Source: Pseudomonas sp. 7P_10.2_Bac1 (GTDB taxonomy: Bacteria > Pseudomonadota > Gammaproteobacteria > Pseudomonadales > Pseudomonadaceae). From it: 64,000 bases of DNA. The position numbers and the translations under genes are program-made. The stretch lies in NCBI RefSeq assembly GCF_025465935.1, contig NZ_JANLNV010000075.1, positions 38,683 to 102,682 of the forward strand. The letters are read 5' to 3'. Positions 53,641 to 63,958 of this stretch are shown here, in pieces (within the stretch, counting starts at the first letter, position 1; each line of letters opens with the position of its first letter). Below the pieces are notes generated by a model that made no database searches, had not been told where the DNA came from, and saw only the letters and a list, made by a program, of their open reading frames with translations.

Positions 53641-54654
53641 TCAGAACCCCTCCAGTACGATTTTGCCTTTGGACTTGCCGCTTTCCAGCAGCGCGTGTGC
53701 GCGGCGCAGGTTCGCGGCATTGATGGTGCCAAAGTGTTCGCCCACAGTGGTGCGCAAGGTACCCGCGTCAATCAGCTCAGCGACTCGGTTCAGCAGGTGA
53801 TGCTGCTCGATCATGTCCGGTGTTTCGAACAGTGGGCGGGTGTACATGAACTCCCAGTGCAGGGACAGGCTCTTGCGCTTGAGTTTGGTGACATCGAAGG
53901 TTTTCGGATCGTCGATCAGCGCGAACTTGCCTTGAGGGGCGAGGGCTTCGACCAGTTGGTCCAGGTGCTGATCAGTTTGCGTCAGGCTGGCGACGTGGGT
54001 TACCGCGTCGATGCCCTGGCGTTTGAGTTCTTCGCTCAGAGGCTGCGCGTGGTTGATGACCTCATCGGCACCCAGCTCGCGCACCCAGGCCTGGGTTTCG
54101 GGGCGCGAGGCGCTGCCAATCACCTTGAGTGCCGTCAACTGGCTGGCCAGTTGGGTCAGGATCGAGCCGACGCCACCAGCAGCGCCAACAATCAGCAAGC
54201 TTTGTTGCTCGTCGGCCTTGCCTTCTTTGATACCCAGACGTTCAAACAACAGTTCCCAGGCAGTGATGGCGGTCAATGGCAGCGCCGCCGCTTCTGCGAA
54301 GCCCAGGCTCTTGGGCATGTGCCCGACAATGCGCTCATCGACCACGTGCAGTTCGCTGTTGTTGCCAGCACGAGCGATAGAGCCTGCATAAAAGATCTTA
54401 TCGCCGACGTTGAACAGGCTGACTTCATTGCCGACGGCTTTGACTACCCCGGCCACATCCCAACCCAGTACTTTGGCGGCACCGCCTTCGGGCTGTACGT
54501 TCTGGCGAACCTTGGTATCTACCGGATTGACCGAAATGGCCTTGACCTCGACCAGCAGGTCTCTGGGGCCCGCCACCGGCTCTGGCAGCTCAATGTCTTG
54601 CAAGGCGTTGGGGTCTTGGATCGGCAGCGACTGGTAGTAGGCGATAGCTTTCAT
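53641..54654 (-). CDS. Zinc-type alcohol dehydrogenase / quinone oxidoreductase-like protein
   Basis: A 337-residue MDR-superfamily NAD(P)H-dependent oxidoreductase. The N-terminus MKAIAYYQSLP is typical. It has GWDVAGVVKAVG, GDKIFYAG, the nucleotide fold motif LIVGAAGGVGSI, and no structural-zinc cysteines, so it belongs with the zeta-crystallin/quinone reductase type. The ATG at 54654 has AGGAC 8 bases upstream. It is divergent from a LysR gene that probably regulates it. Confidence 0.9.
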   Translation of the reverse strand: MKAIAYYQSLPIQDPNALQDIELPEPVAGPRDLLVEVKAISVNPVDTKVRQNVQPEGGAAKVLGWDVAGVVKAVGNEVSLFNVGDKIFYAGSIARAGNNSELHVVDERIVGHMPKSLGFAEAAALPLTAITAWELLFERLGIKEGKADEQQSLLIVGAAGGVGSILTQLASQLTALKVIGSASRPETQAWVRELGADEVINHAQPLSEELKRQGIDAVTHVASLTQTDQHLDQLVEALAPQGKFALIDDPKTFDVTKLKRKSLSLHWEFMYTRPLFETPDMIEQHHLLNRVAELIDAGTLRTTVGEHFGTINAANLRRAHALLESGKSKGKIVLEGF

Positions 54655-54746
54655 GGGACAAGTCCTGGCAGTGAGTACGAAAGTGGGTCGATCATTAACC
54701 ATTTCATTGAAGGATAAAACCGGCTAAAACAGCAGTCTCTTTCAAT

Positions 54747-54760
54747 ATTATTTTGATAAT
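54747..54760. promoter_or_regulatory. Possible LysR-type operator
   Basis: ATTAT-N4-ATAAT is a short perfect inverted repeat in the divergent gap, 18 bp before the LysR start. Position and symmetry suit an operator, but the assignment is inference. Confidence 0.4.
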
Positions 54761-54778
54761 CACCAGGGGTTGCGCCGA

Positions 54779-55693
54779 ATGCTGCGTTTCGATGACCTGC
54801 AATTATTTGTTCGCGCTGCGGACTTGGGCAGCCTGTCGGCGGCCGCGCGGGTGATGGACCTTTCGCCCGCCGTGGCCAGTGCCGCACTCAAGCGCATCGA
54901 AGTGCAACTGGGCGCTCGATTGTTGGCGCGCTCCACACGCAGCTTGCGCCTGACGGCAGAAGGGCAAGGCTTTCTTGATTATGCCCGTACGGCCTTGAGC
55001 AGCCTGGATGAAGGACGTCGCCTTTTAGCTCGTGGGCAAGATCAGGTGAGCGGGATGCTGCAGCTCTCTGCGCCGTCCGACTTTGGACGTAACCTGCTGT
55101 TGCCGTGGCTGGACGAGTTTCAGCGTGAGCACCCGCAGTTGGCGGTGCGTTTGTTGTTGGGTGATCGGATAGCCGATCTGTTTCGCCAGCCGGTGGATAT
55201 CGCCTTGCGTTATGGCGAGCCGGAAGACTCCAGCCTGGTCGCGCTGCCGGTTGCCACAGACAATCGGCGGGTGCTGTGTGCGTCCCCCGATTATTTGGCG
55301 CGACAAGGCGAGCCGCGTCAGCTTGAACATCTGCTGCAACATAATTGCCTCTTGTACATGCTCGGAACGCGGGTGCATGACCATTGGCAGTTTGATGACG
55401 GCAAGCGGGAGGTGGGGCTGACGGTGAGTGGCGACCGTTTCAGTGATGATGCTGATGTGGTGCGTTTGTGGGCGATTGCCGGGGCGGGGATTGCGTATAA
55501 GTCGTGGCTGGACGTGGCGAACGATGTGACGGCGGGCAGGCTCAAGGTGTTATTGCCGGAGTTGACGTGCGAACGCGCGCCATTGAATTTGCTGTGCAGC
55601 CATCGAGCGCAGTTGAGTAAACCGGTGAAGCTGCTGCGCGACATGCTGATTGAGCGGTGTGCGGAGTTGGCAGGGCAGCGTAGTGCCCTGTAG
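54779..55693 (+). CDS. LysR family transcriptional regulator
   Basis: A 304-residue regulator with an N-terminal helix-turn-helix (LFVRAADLGSLSAAARVMDLS is split by the Gly) and a substrate-binding domain of the CrgA/AaeR group. AGGGG lies 9 bases before the ATG at 54779; an in-frame TTG at 54770 is too close. It is divergent from the dehydrogenase gene. Its stop codon lies inside a family A REP palindrome. Confidence 0.9.
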   Translation: MLRFDDLQLFVRAADLGSLSAAARVMDLSPAVASAALKRIEVQLGARLLARSTRSLRLTAEGQGFLDYARTALSSLDEGRRLLARGQDQVSGMLQLSAPSDFGRNLLLPWLDEFQREHPQLAVRLLLGDRIADLFRQPVDIALRYGEPEDSSLVALPVATDNRRVLCASPDYLARQGEPRQLEHLLQHNCLLYMLGTRVHDHWQFDDGKREVGLTVSGDRFSDDADVVRLWAIAGAGIAYKSWLDVANDVTAGRLKVLLPELTCERAPLNLLCSHRAQLSKPVKLLRDMLIERCAELAGQRSAL

Positions 55694-55751
55694 GAGCTTG
55701 TCTCGCGATCTTTTGATCCTTTAAAAAGATCGCGAGGCAAGCTCCTACAGG
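55689..55751. repeat. REP palindrome, family A, overlapping a stop codon
   Basis: CTGTAGGAGCTTGTCTCGCG is mirrored by CGCGAGGCAAGCTCCTACAG with an inner GATCTTTT/AAAAGATC arm. The first bases CTGTAG include the last codon and stop of the LysR gene. It lies between convergent LysR and adenine deaminase genes. Confidence 0.88.
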
Positions 55752-55760
55752 GCTGGGTTT

Positions 55761-58024
<2,264 letters not shown>

Positions 58025-58027
58025 GCA

Positions 58028-58053
58028 AAGGGCAGCCTGATGCGGCTGCCCTT
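58028..58053. terminator. Hairpin between convergent antiporter and SDR genes
   Basis: AAGGGCAGCC and GGCTGCCCTT form a perfect 10-bp stem around a 6-base loop. It ends 8 bp before the SDR stop and can serve both genes. Confidence 0.85.
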
Positions 58054-58060
58054 CATATCA

Positions 58061-58744
58061 TTACCAGGGAATGGTCTGACCCTTGTAGTCGATATAGTGA
58101 TGCCCGCCTTTTCCCGCGTACGTGTAGAGCTGTTCCACGATGCCCCGGATGCTGGTGTCGACGTCAATGTCGCCAGTGCCACCGGTGAGATCGGTTTTCA
58201 CAATGCCTGGATGGAGGGAGAGTACGGTTGGCCGCTCCTCTGGGAGTTGGGTCACGAAGGTGTTGGTCAGTGAGTTGAGCGCGGCCTTGCTGGCTTTGTA
58301 GAGCGCCAGTTGCGGGGCGTTGGGAATAGTGATGCTACCCAGCCGTGAGCTCATGAACGCCAGAACGCCATTGCCCTTGGTGATCTGGGTGACAAAGGCC
58401 TTTGCGACGTTGATGGGGGCCACGCTGTTGGTCAGGAATAACTGGCCAATGTCGGTGAGGCTGGCACTCCCGGAGGTCTGATCGTCGGGACCCTTGATAC
58501 CGGCGTTGATAAACACCAGGTCAAAGACTTCTGCGCTCAGGCGTTGTTGCAGTGACTTGATGGCTTGCAAGTTGTCGATATCGAGTTGTTCGACTTGCAC
58601 GTGATCGAGTTTCTTTAATGCATCTGCACGCTGAGGGTCACGAACGGTTGCGGTGACGTGCCAGCCATCATGGGCTAGGGCTGTGACCAATCCCAGGCCT
58701 AGTCCGCGTGAGGCTCCAACGATAAGTGCTTTTTTTGCTGCCAT
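58061..58744 (-). CDS. SDR family oxidoreductase
   Basis: A 227-residue short-chain dehydrogenase. The cofactor motif is GASRGLGLG (about 10-18), then INAGIKG, the active-site Ser in MSSRLGS and the Tyr-Lys pair in LYKASKAA. It resembles the small C-factor-like group. The substrate is unknown. The 481-bp gap on its upstream side holds no gene but a pair of DnaA-box repeats. Confidence 0.9.
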   Translation of the reverse strand: MAAKKALIVGASRGLGLGLVTALAHDGWHVTATVRDPQRADALKKLDHVQVEQLDIDNLQAIKSLQQRLSAEVFDLVFINAGIKGPDDQTSGSASLTDIGQLFLTNSVAPINVAKAFVTQITKGNGVLAFMSSRLGSITIPNAPQLALYKASKAALNSLTNTFVTQLPEERPTVLSLHPGIVKTDLTGGTGDIDVDTSIRGIVEQLYTYAGKGGHHYIDYKGQTIPW

Positions 58745-58960
58745 GAATCCGCCCTCTGAAAAGTAATGGAAGTCACCGTTGCTGTTTTTACTCCTTCCCT
58801 GTGCAAGTGCCCAGTGTCTGTATGTACGCTCACGTAATTTAGTGAGTAGGACTCATGAACCGGAGAGCTTGGGGAATGGATCCGTATGACCGGAACTGAT
58901 TAAAAAACGTACAGGATTAAGTAAGCGTTATGGGCACTGAATCCGCGCTGCATTTGCACG

Positions 58961-59201
58961 GGTTATCCACAGGTTGTTCCACAGTATCTGTGCGCAACTT
59001 GGCTGCGCAGGCATAAGCACCATGGTGCTTTGTTCTAACGGCGATTAACGGAGCTAAAGTATTGTTTTGTCTATATTTTTCGTGAATCGCTATTGAATTG
59101 GATAAAAAGTGTACAAACTGCTGGAGGCCCCGTAGTTCAAGGGCTTCAGCGGTATGTGCTCAGGTTATCCACAGTCGGGTGCACAGTGATTGTGGGCAAC
59201 T
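58961..59201 (+). repeat. Paired 39-bp direct repeats carrying perfect DnaA boxes
   Basis: GGTTATCCACAG occurs at 58961 and 59163. In each copy CACAGT follows at offset 19 and TGTG(C/G)GCAACT at offset 28. The 39-base units agree at 30 positions and lie 202 bp apart in the same orientation. Each includes the consensus DnaA box TTATCCACA. They lie in the 481-bp gap 58745-59225, which has no convincing gene. The role is unknown. Confidence 0.8.
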
Positions 59202-59225
59202 GCAGGGGAGTGGGCATGCGCGCGA

Positions 59226-59828
59226 TTAAGCGTCGCTGTGGGAGGTGTCTGGGTGCAACAGAATTCGGCCGCGGCTGATACCGGCCAATTGTTGCTGCAA
59301 GGCTGCGATATGTTCTTCACCGAGTTCCAGCTGTAGATCAACGCCATTGGCGGTGAACGTCTCATGAATGAGCAGGCCATTGAGCTCGGCCAGACGCAGT
59401 TTCACCAGGGCCAGCTCACTGAAATGGCAGGTGCAGTGCAGTGCCACGCGGCTGATGAGCGGGAGTTTTTCTGCGCCTTGCAGGCATTTATTGGCGCCAC
59501 CGCCATAGGCGCGTGCGAGTCCCCCGGTGCCAAGCTGGATGCCGCCGTACCAACGGATCACCAGGACCACGACTTGGTCGCAGTCTTGCGCTTCGATGGC
59601 GGACAGAATCGGTCGCCCGGCGGTGCCTCCCGGTTCCCCGTCATCGCTGCTGCGGTATTGGTCGCCCAGCTTCCAGGCCCAGCAGTTGTGTGTGGCGTTC
59701 AGGTCGCTGTGCTGCTCGATGAAGTCCTGAGCTTGCTGGGCGCTGGTGATGGGAGCGGCAAGGGTGATGAAGCGGCTTTTGCGGATTTCTTCGCGGAATT
59801 CGCAAAGGCCGATGAGGGTCGATGGCAT
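59226..59828 (-). CDS. yigZ: IMPACT family protein YigZ
   Basis: A 200-residue UPF0029/IMPACT-type protein. The N-terminal domain has KSRFITLAAPI and the signature DGEPGGTAGRPIL, then VVVLVIRWYGGIQLGTGGL (split by the Tyr) and GGLARAYGG. The C-terminal DUF1949 domain follows. The family may bind nucleic acid or ribosomes; the bacterial role is unknown. The ATG at 59828 is preferred to 59843 because GGAA lies 7 bases upstream. Confidence 0.92.
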   Translation of the reverse strand: MPSTLIGLCEFREEIRKSRFITLAAPITSAQQAQDFIEQHSDLNATHNCWAWKLGDQYRSSDDGEPGGTAGRPILSAIEAQDCDQVVVLVIRWYGGIQLGTGGLARAYGGGANKCLQGAEKLPLISRVALHCTCHFSELALVKLRLAELNGLLIHETFTANGVDLQLELGEEHIAALQQQLAGISRGRILLHPDTSHSDA

Positions 59829-59872
59829 GTGGTTTCCGAACATTAACAGGGGGCTTGAGGCCGCTATTCACG

Positions 59873-60793
59873 TTAGCGTGTCGCTTCGAGGCTCTCAAGG
59901 AAACTTTCGAGCACCAGATGTGGCCGTCTGCCTTTACGGGTGACAGACGCAAGGCTCAGGTCATAAAAACGGGTTTTGGCTTTCAGGGCCCGGAGGCGGC
60001 CTTGTTGAACCCAGAAGCTGGCGTAGTGATCGGGCAGGTAGCCGATGTAGCGCCCGGTCAGGATCAAGAACGCCATACCTTCGCGGTCCGACGCACTGGC
60101 GGTGCAGTTGAGGGCCTGATAGTGCGCCTGGATATCGGCGGGCAGGCGGAAGGTCGGGGCAATTGCGTCTTGATTATTGAGGCGCTGGTCGTCCAGTTGA
60201 CGGTCGTCGACATAAAACAAGGGATGACCGACGGCGCAGTAAAGCAGTGAGCGCTCGCTGTACAGCGGTTGATATTCAAGCCCGGACAGCGCGCTGGCCT
60301 GCGGGACGACCCCCACATGAAGGCGCCCGTCGAGCACGCCTTGTTCTACTTCATTGGGAGCGATCATGCGAATGTGGATTTGAACGTCAGGCCCGCGCTC
60401 TTTGAGTTGTGCCAGTGCATGAGTGATGCGCATGTGGGGCAGGGTGACGAGGTTATCGGTAAGACCGATCGTCAACTCGCCACGCAGGTGTTGGTGCAGA
60501 CCGTTGACCTCTGTGCGAAAACTTTCTAGCGCTCCCAGTAACTGCAAGGCGGACTGATAGACCTCACGACCTTCTTCTGTCAGAGAAAAACCGGCGCGAC
60601 CTCGCTGGCACAGACGTAAACCTAAGCGTTGCTCGAGGTCGCTCATCTGTTGGCTGATAGCCGAACGCCCTATCCCGAGCACGGTTTCGGCGGCAGAGAA
60701 ACCACCGCATTCCACGACGCTGCGAAAGATGCGAAGCAATCGAATATCAAAGTCGCTGACTTGCGCCAGTGCATCGTGACGACGGCTGCTCAT
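59873..60793 (-). CDS. bauR: LysR-family regulator BauR
   Basis: A 306-residue LysR regulator with helix-turn-helix FRSVVECGGFSAAETVLGIG (about 24-43) and a substrate-binding domain. It is divergent from bauA, as PA0133 (bauR) is in P. aeruginosa, where it activates beta-alanine catabolism. An inverted repeat in the 123-bp gap is a likely site. The name rests on synteny. Confidence 0.9.
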   Translation of the reverse strand: MSSRRHDALAQVSDFDIRLLRIFRSVVECGGFSAAETVLGIGRSAISQQMSDLEQRLGLRLCQRGRAGFSLTEEGREVYQSALQLLGALESFRTEVNGLHQHLRGELTIGLTDNLVTLPHMRITHALAQLKERGPDVQIHIRMIAPNEVEQGVLDGRLHVGVVPQASALSGLEYQPLYSERSLLYCAVGHPLFYVDDRQLDDQRLNNQDAIAPTFRLPADIQAHYQALNCTASASDREGMAFLILTGRYIGYLPDHYASFWVQQGRLRALKAKTRFYDLSLASVTRKGRRPHLVLESFLESLEATR

Positions 60794-60807
60794 AGTTTAG
60801 TCCGGAC

Positions 60808-60822
60808 CTAACTAAAGGTTAG
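60808..60822. promoter_or_regulatory. Candidate BauR operator
   Basis: CTAAC-TAAAG-GTTAG is a perfect inverted repeat, with a further half-site GTTTAG at 60795-60800. It lies next to the bauR start and 95 bp before bauA, suiting a LysR site that autoregulates bauR and activates bauA. Confidence 0.55.
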
Positions 60823-60916
60823 AAGAGTTGGATTTCATCGACTTTATAGGCGTGGCAACTTACCTGCAACAACGCTTTCAATCCCACGCCGCTTTCTGCT
60901 TTGCGAGGTTTTGCCG

Positions 60917-62266
60917 ATGAACATGCCTGAAAATGCCGAAATCTCAGTGACTAGCCAGCTCAAGCTGGACGCTCATTGGATGCCTTACACCGCTAACCGT
61001 AACTTCCATCGCGATCCACGCTTTATCGTGGGCGCGAAGGGTAGCTATCTGACGGATGACAAAGGTCGGCAAATTTACGATTCGTTGTCAGGTCTGTGGA
61101 CCTGCGGTGCAGGGCATACCCGCACAGAAATCCAGGAAGCCGTGGCCAAACAACTGGGGACGCTCGATTACTCGCCTGCATTCCAGTACGGTCACCCGCT
61201 GTCCTTCCAGTTGGCTGAGAAAATCACGTCCCTGACCCCAGGTAACTTGAATCACGTGTTCTTCACCGACTCGGGTTCTGAGTGTGCCGATACTGCGGTC
61301 AAGATGGTGCGTGCCTACTGGCGTCTGAAAGGCCAATCGACCAAAACCAAGATGATTGGCCGTGCCCGTGGTTACCACGGAGTGAACATCGCGGGTACCA
61401 GCCTGGGTGGGGTAAACGGGAACCGCAAACTGTTTGGTCAGGCGATGAGTGATGTGGATCACTTGCCGCACACGCTGTTGGCGAGCAACGCGTTTTCTCG
61501 CGGCATGCCGGAGCAGGGTGGGGTGGCGCTGGCTGATGAACTGCTCAAGCTGATCGAGTTGCATGATGCATCGAACATCGCGGCAGTGTTTGTGGAGCCG
61601 ATGGCTGGGTCGGCCGGTGTGCTGGTTCCGCCTAAGGGTTATCTGAAACGTCTGCGTGAAATCTGCGATCAACACAACATCCTGTTGGTGTTCGATGAAG
61701 TGATTACTGGTTTTGGTCGTACAGGCTCGATGTTTGGTGCTGATAGCTTTGGTGTCACACCGGACTTGATGTGTATCGCCAAGCAAGTCACCAACGGTGC
61801 GATTCCAATGGGCGCCGTGATCGCGAGCACCGAGATCTATCAGACATTCATGAACCAGCCGACGCCTGAGTACGCGGTTGAATTCCCACACGGTTATACC
61901 TATTCGGCTCACCCGGTAGCCTGTGCTGCGGGCCTTGCTGCACTGAACCTGCTGCAAAAGGAAAGCCTGGTGCAGAGCGTGGCAGAGGTAGCACCGCATT
62001 TCGAGAATGCGATTCATGGCCTGAAGGGTGTCAAAAACGTCATCGATATTCGTAACTATGGTCTGGCTGGTGCGATTCAAATTGCTCCGCGTGATGGCGA
62101 TGCGATTGTTCGTCCATTCGATGCCGCGATGAAGTTGTGGAAAGCAGGTTTCTACGTGCGTTTTGGTGGTGACACCCTGCAGTTCGGACCAACCTTCAAC
62201 AGCAAGCCGCAAGACCTGGATCGTTTGTTCGATGCGGTCGGTGAAGCGCTGAACCAGATTGACTGA
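60917..62266 (+). CDS. bauA: Beta-alanine / omega-amino acid:pyruvate aminotransferase BauA
   Basis: A 449-residue class III PLP aminotransferase that moves the amino group of beta-alanine (and related omega-amino acids) to pyruvate, giving malonate semialdehyde. The PLP lysine is Lys289 in IAKQVTNGA, and FDEVITGFGR is the cofactor-binding Asp motif. The sequence follows P. aeruginosa BauA along its length. GAGG lies 8 bases before the ATG at 60917; an in-frame TTG at 60911 is less suited. bauC follows after 81 bp. Confidence 0.95.
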   Translation: MNMPENAEISVTSQLKLDAHWMPYTANRNFHRDPRFIVGAKGSYLTDDKGRQIYDSLSGLWTCGAGHTRTEIQEAVAKQLGTLDYSPAFQYGHPLSFQLAEKITSLTPGNLNHVFFTDSGSECADTAVKMVRAYWRLKGQSTKTKMIGRARGYHGVNIAGTSLGGVNGNRKLFGQAMSDVDHLPHTLLASNAFSRGMPEQGGVALADELLKLIELHDASNIAAVFVEPMAGSAGVLVPPKGYLKRLREICDQHNILLVFDEVITGFGRTGSMFGADSFGVTPDLMCIAKQVTNGAIPMGAVIASTEIYQTFMNQPTPEYAVEFPHGYTYSAHPVACAAGLAALNLLQKESLVQSVAEVAPHFENAIHGLKGVKNVIDIRNYGLAGAIQIAPRDGDAIVRPFDAAMKLWKAGFYVRFGGDTLQFGPTFNSKPQDLDRLFDAVGEALNQID

Positions 62267-62268
62267 TT

Positions 62269-62284
62269 CTTCTATATATAGAAG
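62269..62284. other. Perfect 16-bp A+T palindrome between bauA and bauC
   Basis: CTTCTATATATAGAAG begins 2 bp after the bauA stop. It could be an operator, an RNA-processing site or a weak hairpin. A related CTATATAGAAG lies at 63856-63866, 15 bp after bauC. Confidence 0.5.
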
Positions 62285-62347
62285 CAGTTTTGGGAATAGA
62301 GGCAGGCGCGCAGCGTTCGCGCCTGTGGACAACTTTTTGGAGCACCC

Positions 62348-63841
62348 ATGAGCACCATTCAACACTTTATTAATGGCCAATTGCTGAGCGAATCTGGCCG
62401 TACCGCTGATGTGTATAACCCGTCGACCGGTAAAGTGATTCACCAAGTGCCGCTGGCCAGCCGCGAAACGATTCAAAAAGCCATTGATTCAGCCAAGGCC
62501 GCATTCCCGGCTTGGCGCAATACTCCGCCTGCCAAGCGTGCCCAAGTGATGTTCCGTTTCAAGCAGTTGCTGGAACAGAACGAGGCGCGCATTTCTCAAT
62601 TGATCAGCGAAGAGCATGGCAAGACTCTGGAAGACGCTGCGGGTGAGCTGAAGCGTGGGATTGAGAACGTTGAATTTGCATGCTCTGCGCCAGAAATCCT
62701 GAAGGGCGAGTACAGCCGTAACGTAGGCCCGAATATTGATGCATGGTCGGATTTCCAACCGTTGGGCGTGGTTGCAGGCATTACGCCTTTCAACTTCCCG
62801 GCCATGGTTCCGCTGTGGATGTACCCGCTGGCTATTGTGTGCGGCAACTGTTTCATCCTCAAACCTTCAGAGCGTGATCCGAGCTCTACCTTGTTTATTG
62901 CTCAGTTGCTGCATGAGGCCGGTCTGCCGAAGGGCGTGCTGAGTGTGGTTCATGGTGATAAAGGCGCAGTGGATGCATTGATTGAGGCGCCGGAAGTCAA
63001 AGCGTTGAGCTTTGTTGGGTCGACGCCGATTGCTGAATACATCTATGCCGAAGGCACCAAGCGCGGCAAGCGTGTTCAGGCGCTGGGCGGGGCGAAGAAT
63101 CATGCGGTGCTAATGCCGGATGCCGACCTGGATAACGCAGTTAACGCGTTGATGGGGGCGGCCTACGGTTCTTGCGGTGAGCGTTGCATGGCGATTTCGG
63201 TTGCAGTGTGTGTGGGCGATCAAGTGGCAGATGCGCTGGTAGCCAAGTTGGTCCCGCAAATCAAGGCGCTGAAAATCGGTGCCGGCACTTCGTGTGGCCT
63301 GGACATGGGGCCATTAGTGTCGGGGCAAGCACGCGACAAAGTCAGCGGCTATGTCGAGGATGGTGTGGCTGCCGGTGCTGAGCTTGTGGTCGATGGTCGC
63401 GGCCTGAGCGTGAAGGATCATGAAGAGGGCTTCTTCCTGGGGGGCTGCCTGTTTGATCGCGTGACGCCTGAGATGCGTATCTATAAAGAAGAGATTTTTG
63501 GTCCGGTACTGTGCATCGTGCGGGTGAATAGCCTCGAAGAGGCGATGAAGCTGATCAACGATCATGAATACGGCAACGGTACGTGCATTTTCACCCGTGA
63601 CGGTGAGGCGGCTCGTCTTTTCTGCGACGAGATTGAAGTGGGGATGGTCGGGGTTAACGTTCCGCTGCCGGTGCCAGTGGCGTATCACAGCTTTGGCGGC
63701 TGGAAGCGTTCATTGTTCGGTGATCTGCATGCCTATGGTCCGGACGGCGTGCGGTTCTACACCCGCCGTAAAGCGATTACCCAGCGTTGGCCGCAGCGTG
63801 CCAGCCATGAAGCGTCGCAATTTGCATTCCCGAGTCTGTAA
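62348..63841 (+). CDS. bauC: Malonate/methylmalonate semialdehyde dehydrogenase (BauC/MmsA)
   Basis: A 497-residue aldehyde dehydrogenase that converts malonate semialdehyde to acetyl-CoA and CO2. Catalytic Cys280 is in GERCMAIS, and the oxyanion Asn is in TPFNFPAM. The family signature KEEIFGPVL is near the C-terminus. Partner of BauA in the same operon. An extra C-terminal tail (ASQFAFPS) is common in Pseudomonas members. A second paralogue (mmsA for valine) usually exists elsewhere, so the exact substrate is not proven. A clear terminator follows. Confidence 0.93.
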   Translation: MSTIQHFINGQLLSESGRTADVYNPSTGKVIHQVPLASRETIQKAIDSAKAAFPAWRNTPPAKRAQVMFRFKQLLEQNEARISQLISEEHGKTLEDAAGELKRGIENVEFACSAPEILKGEYSRNVGPNIDAWSDFQPLGVVAGITPFNFPAMVPLWMYPLAIVCGNCFILKPSERDPSSTLFIAQLLHEAGLPKGVLSVVHGDKGAVDALIEAPEVKALSFVGSTPIAEYIYAEGTKRGKRVQALGGAKNHAVLMPDADLDNAVNALMGAAYGSCGERCMAISVAVCVGDQVADALVAKLVPQIKALKIGAGTSCGLDMGPLVSGQARDKVSGYVEDGVAAGAELVVDGRGLSVKDHEEGFFLGGCLFDRVTPEMRIYKEEIFGPVLCIVRVNSLEEAMKLINDHEYGNGTCIFTRDGEAARLFCDEIEVGMVGVNVPLPVPVAYHSFGGWKRSLFGDLHAYGPDGVRFYTRRKAITQRWPQRASHEASQFAFPSL

Positions 63842-63866
63842 GGTTCGCGCTGTAGCTATATAGAAG

Positions 63867-63896
63867 AGAGGCCAGCCGTTAGGCTGGCCTCTGCTT
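63867..63896 (+). terminator. Intrinsic terminator of the bau operon
   Basis: AGAGGCCAGCC and GGCTGGCCTCT form an 11-bp stem with a GTTA loop, followed by GCTTTT. It lies 25 bp after the bauC stop. Confidence 0.92.
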
Positions 63897-63930
63897 TTGA
63901 GAGCTTATGACAGAATTATGAATTTAAGGC

Positions 63931-63958
63931 TTGACTCGAAAATTTAGTGGCCTATAAT
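63931..63958 (+). promoter_or_regulatory. Strong sigma70 promoter, stable-RNA type
   Basis: TTGACT (63931-63936) and TATAAT (63953-63958) are spaced by 16 bp. An A+T-rich stretch lies upstream and a C-rich discriminator (TCGCCCCAC) downstream, the pattern of growth-rate-controlled rRNA or tRNA promoters. The following leader-like text reaches the window end. No RNA gene is inside the window. Confidence 0.8.

Noticed and set aside
59125..59160. tRNA-like text near GTAGTTCAAGGG
   Set aside because: It does not fold into a cloverleaf: acceptor and T arms and a CCA end are missing.
58745..59225. Chromosomal origin of replication
   Set aside because: Only two DnaA boxes are seen, with no A+T-rich unwinding region and no dnaA, dnaN, rpmH or parAB genes nearby.
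59093..59278. A 61-codon forward frame
   Set aside because: It crosses a DnaA-box repeat and the end of yigZ, lacks a ribosome site and has no recognisable pattern.
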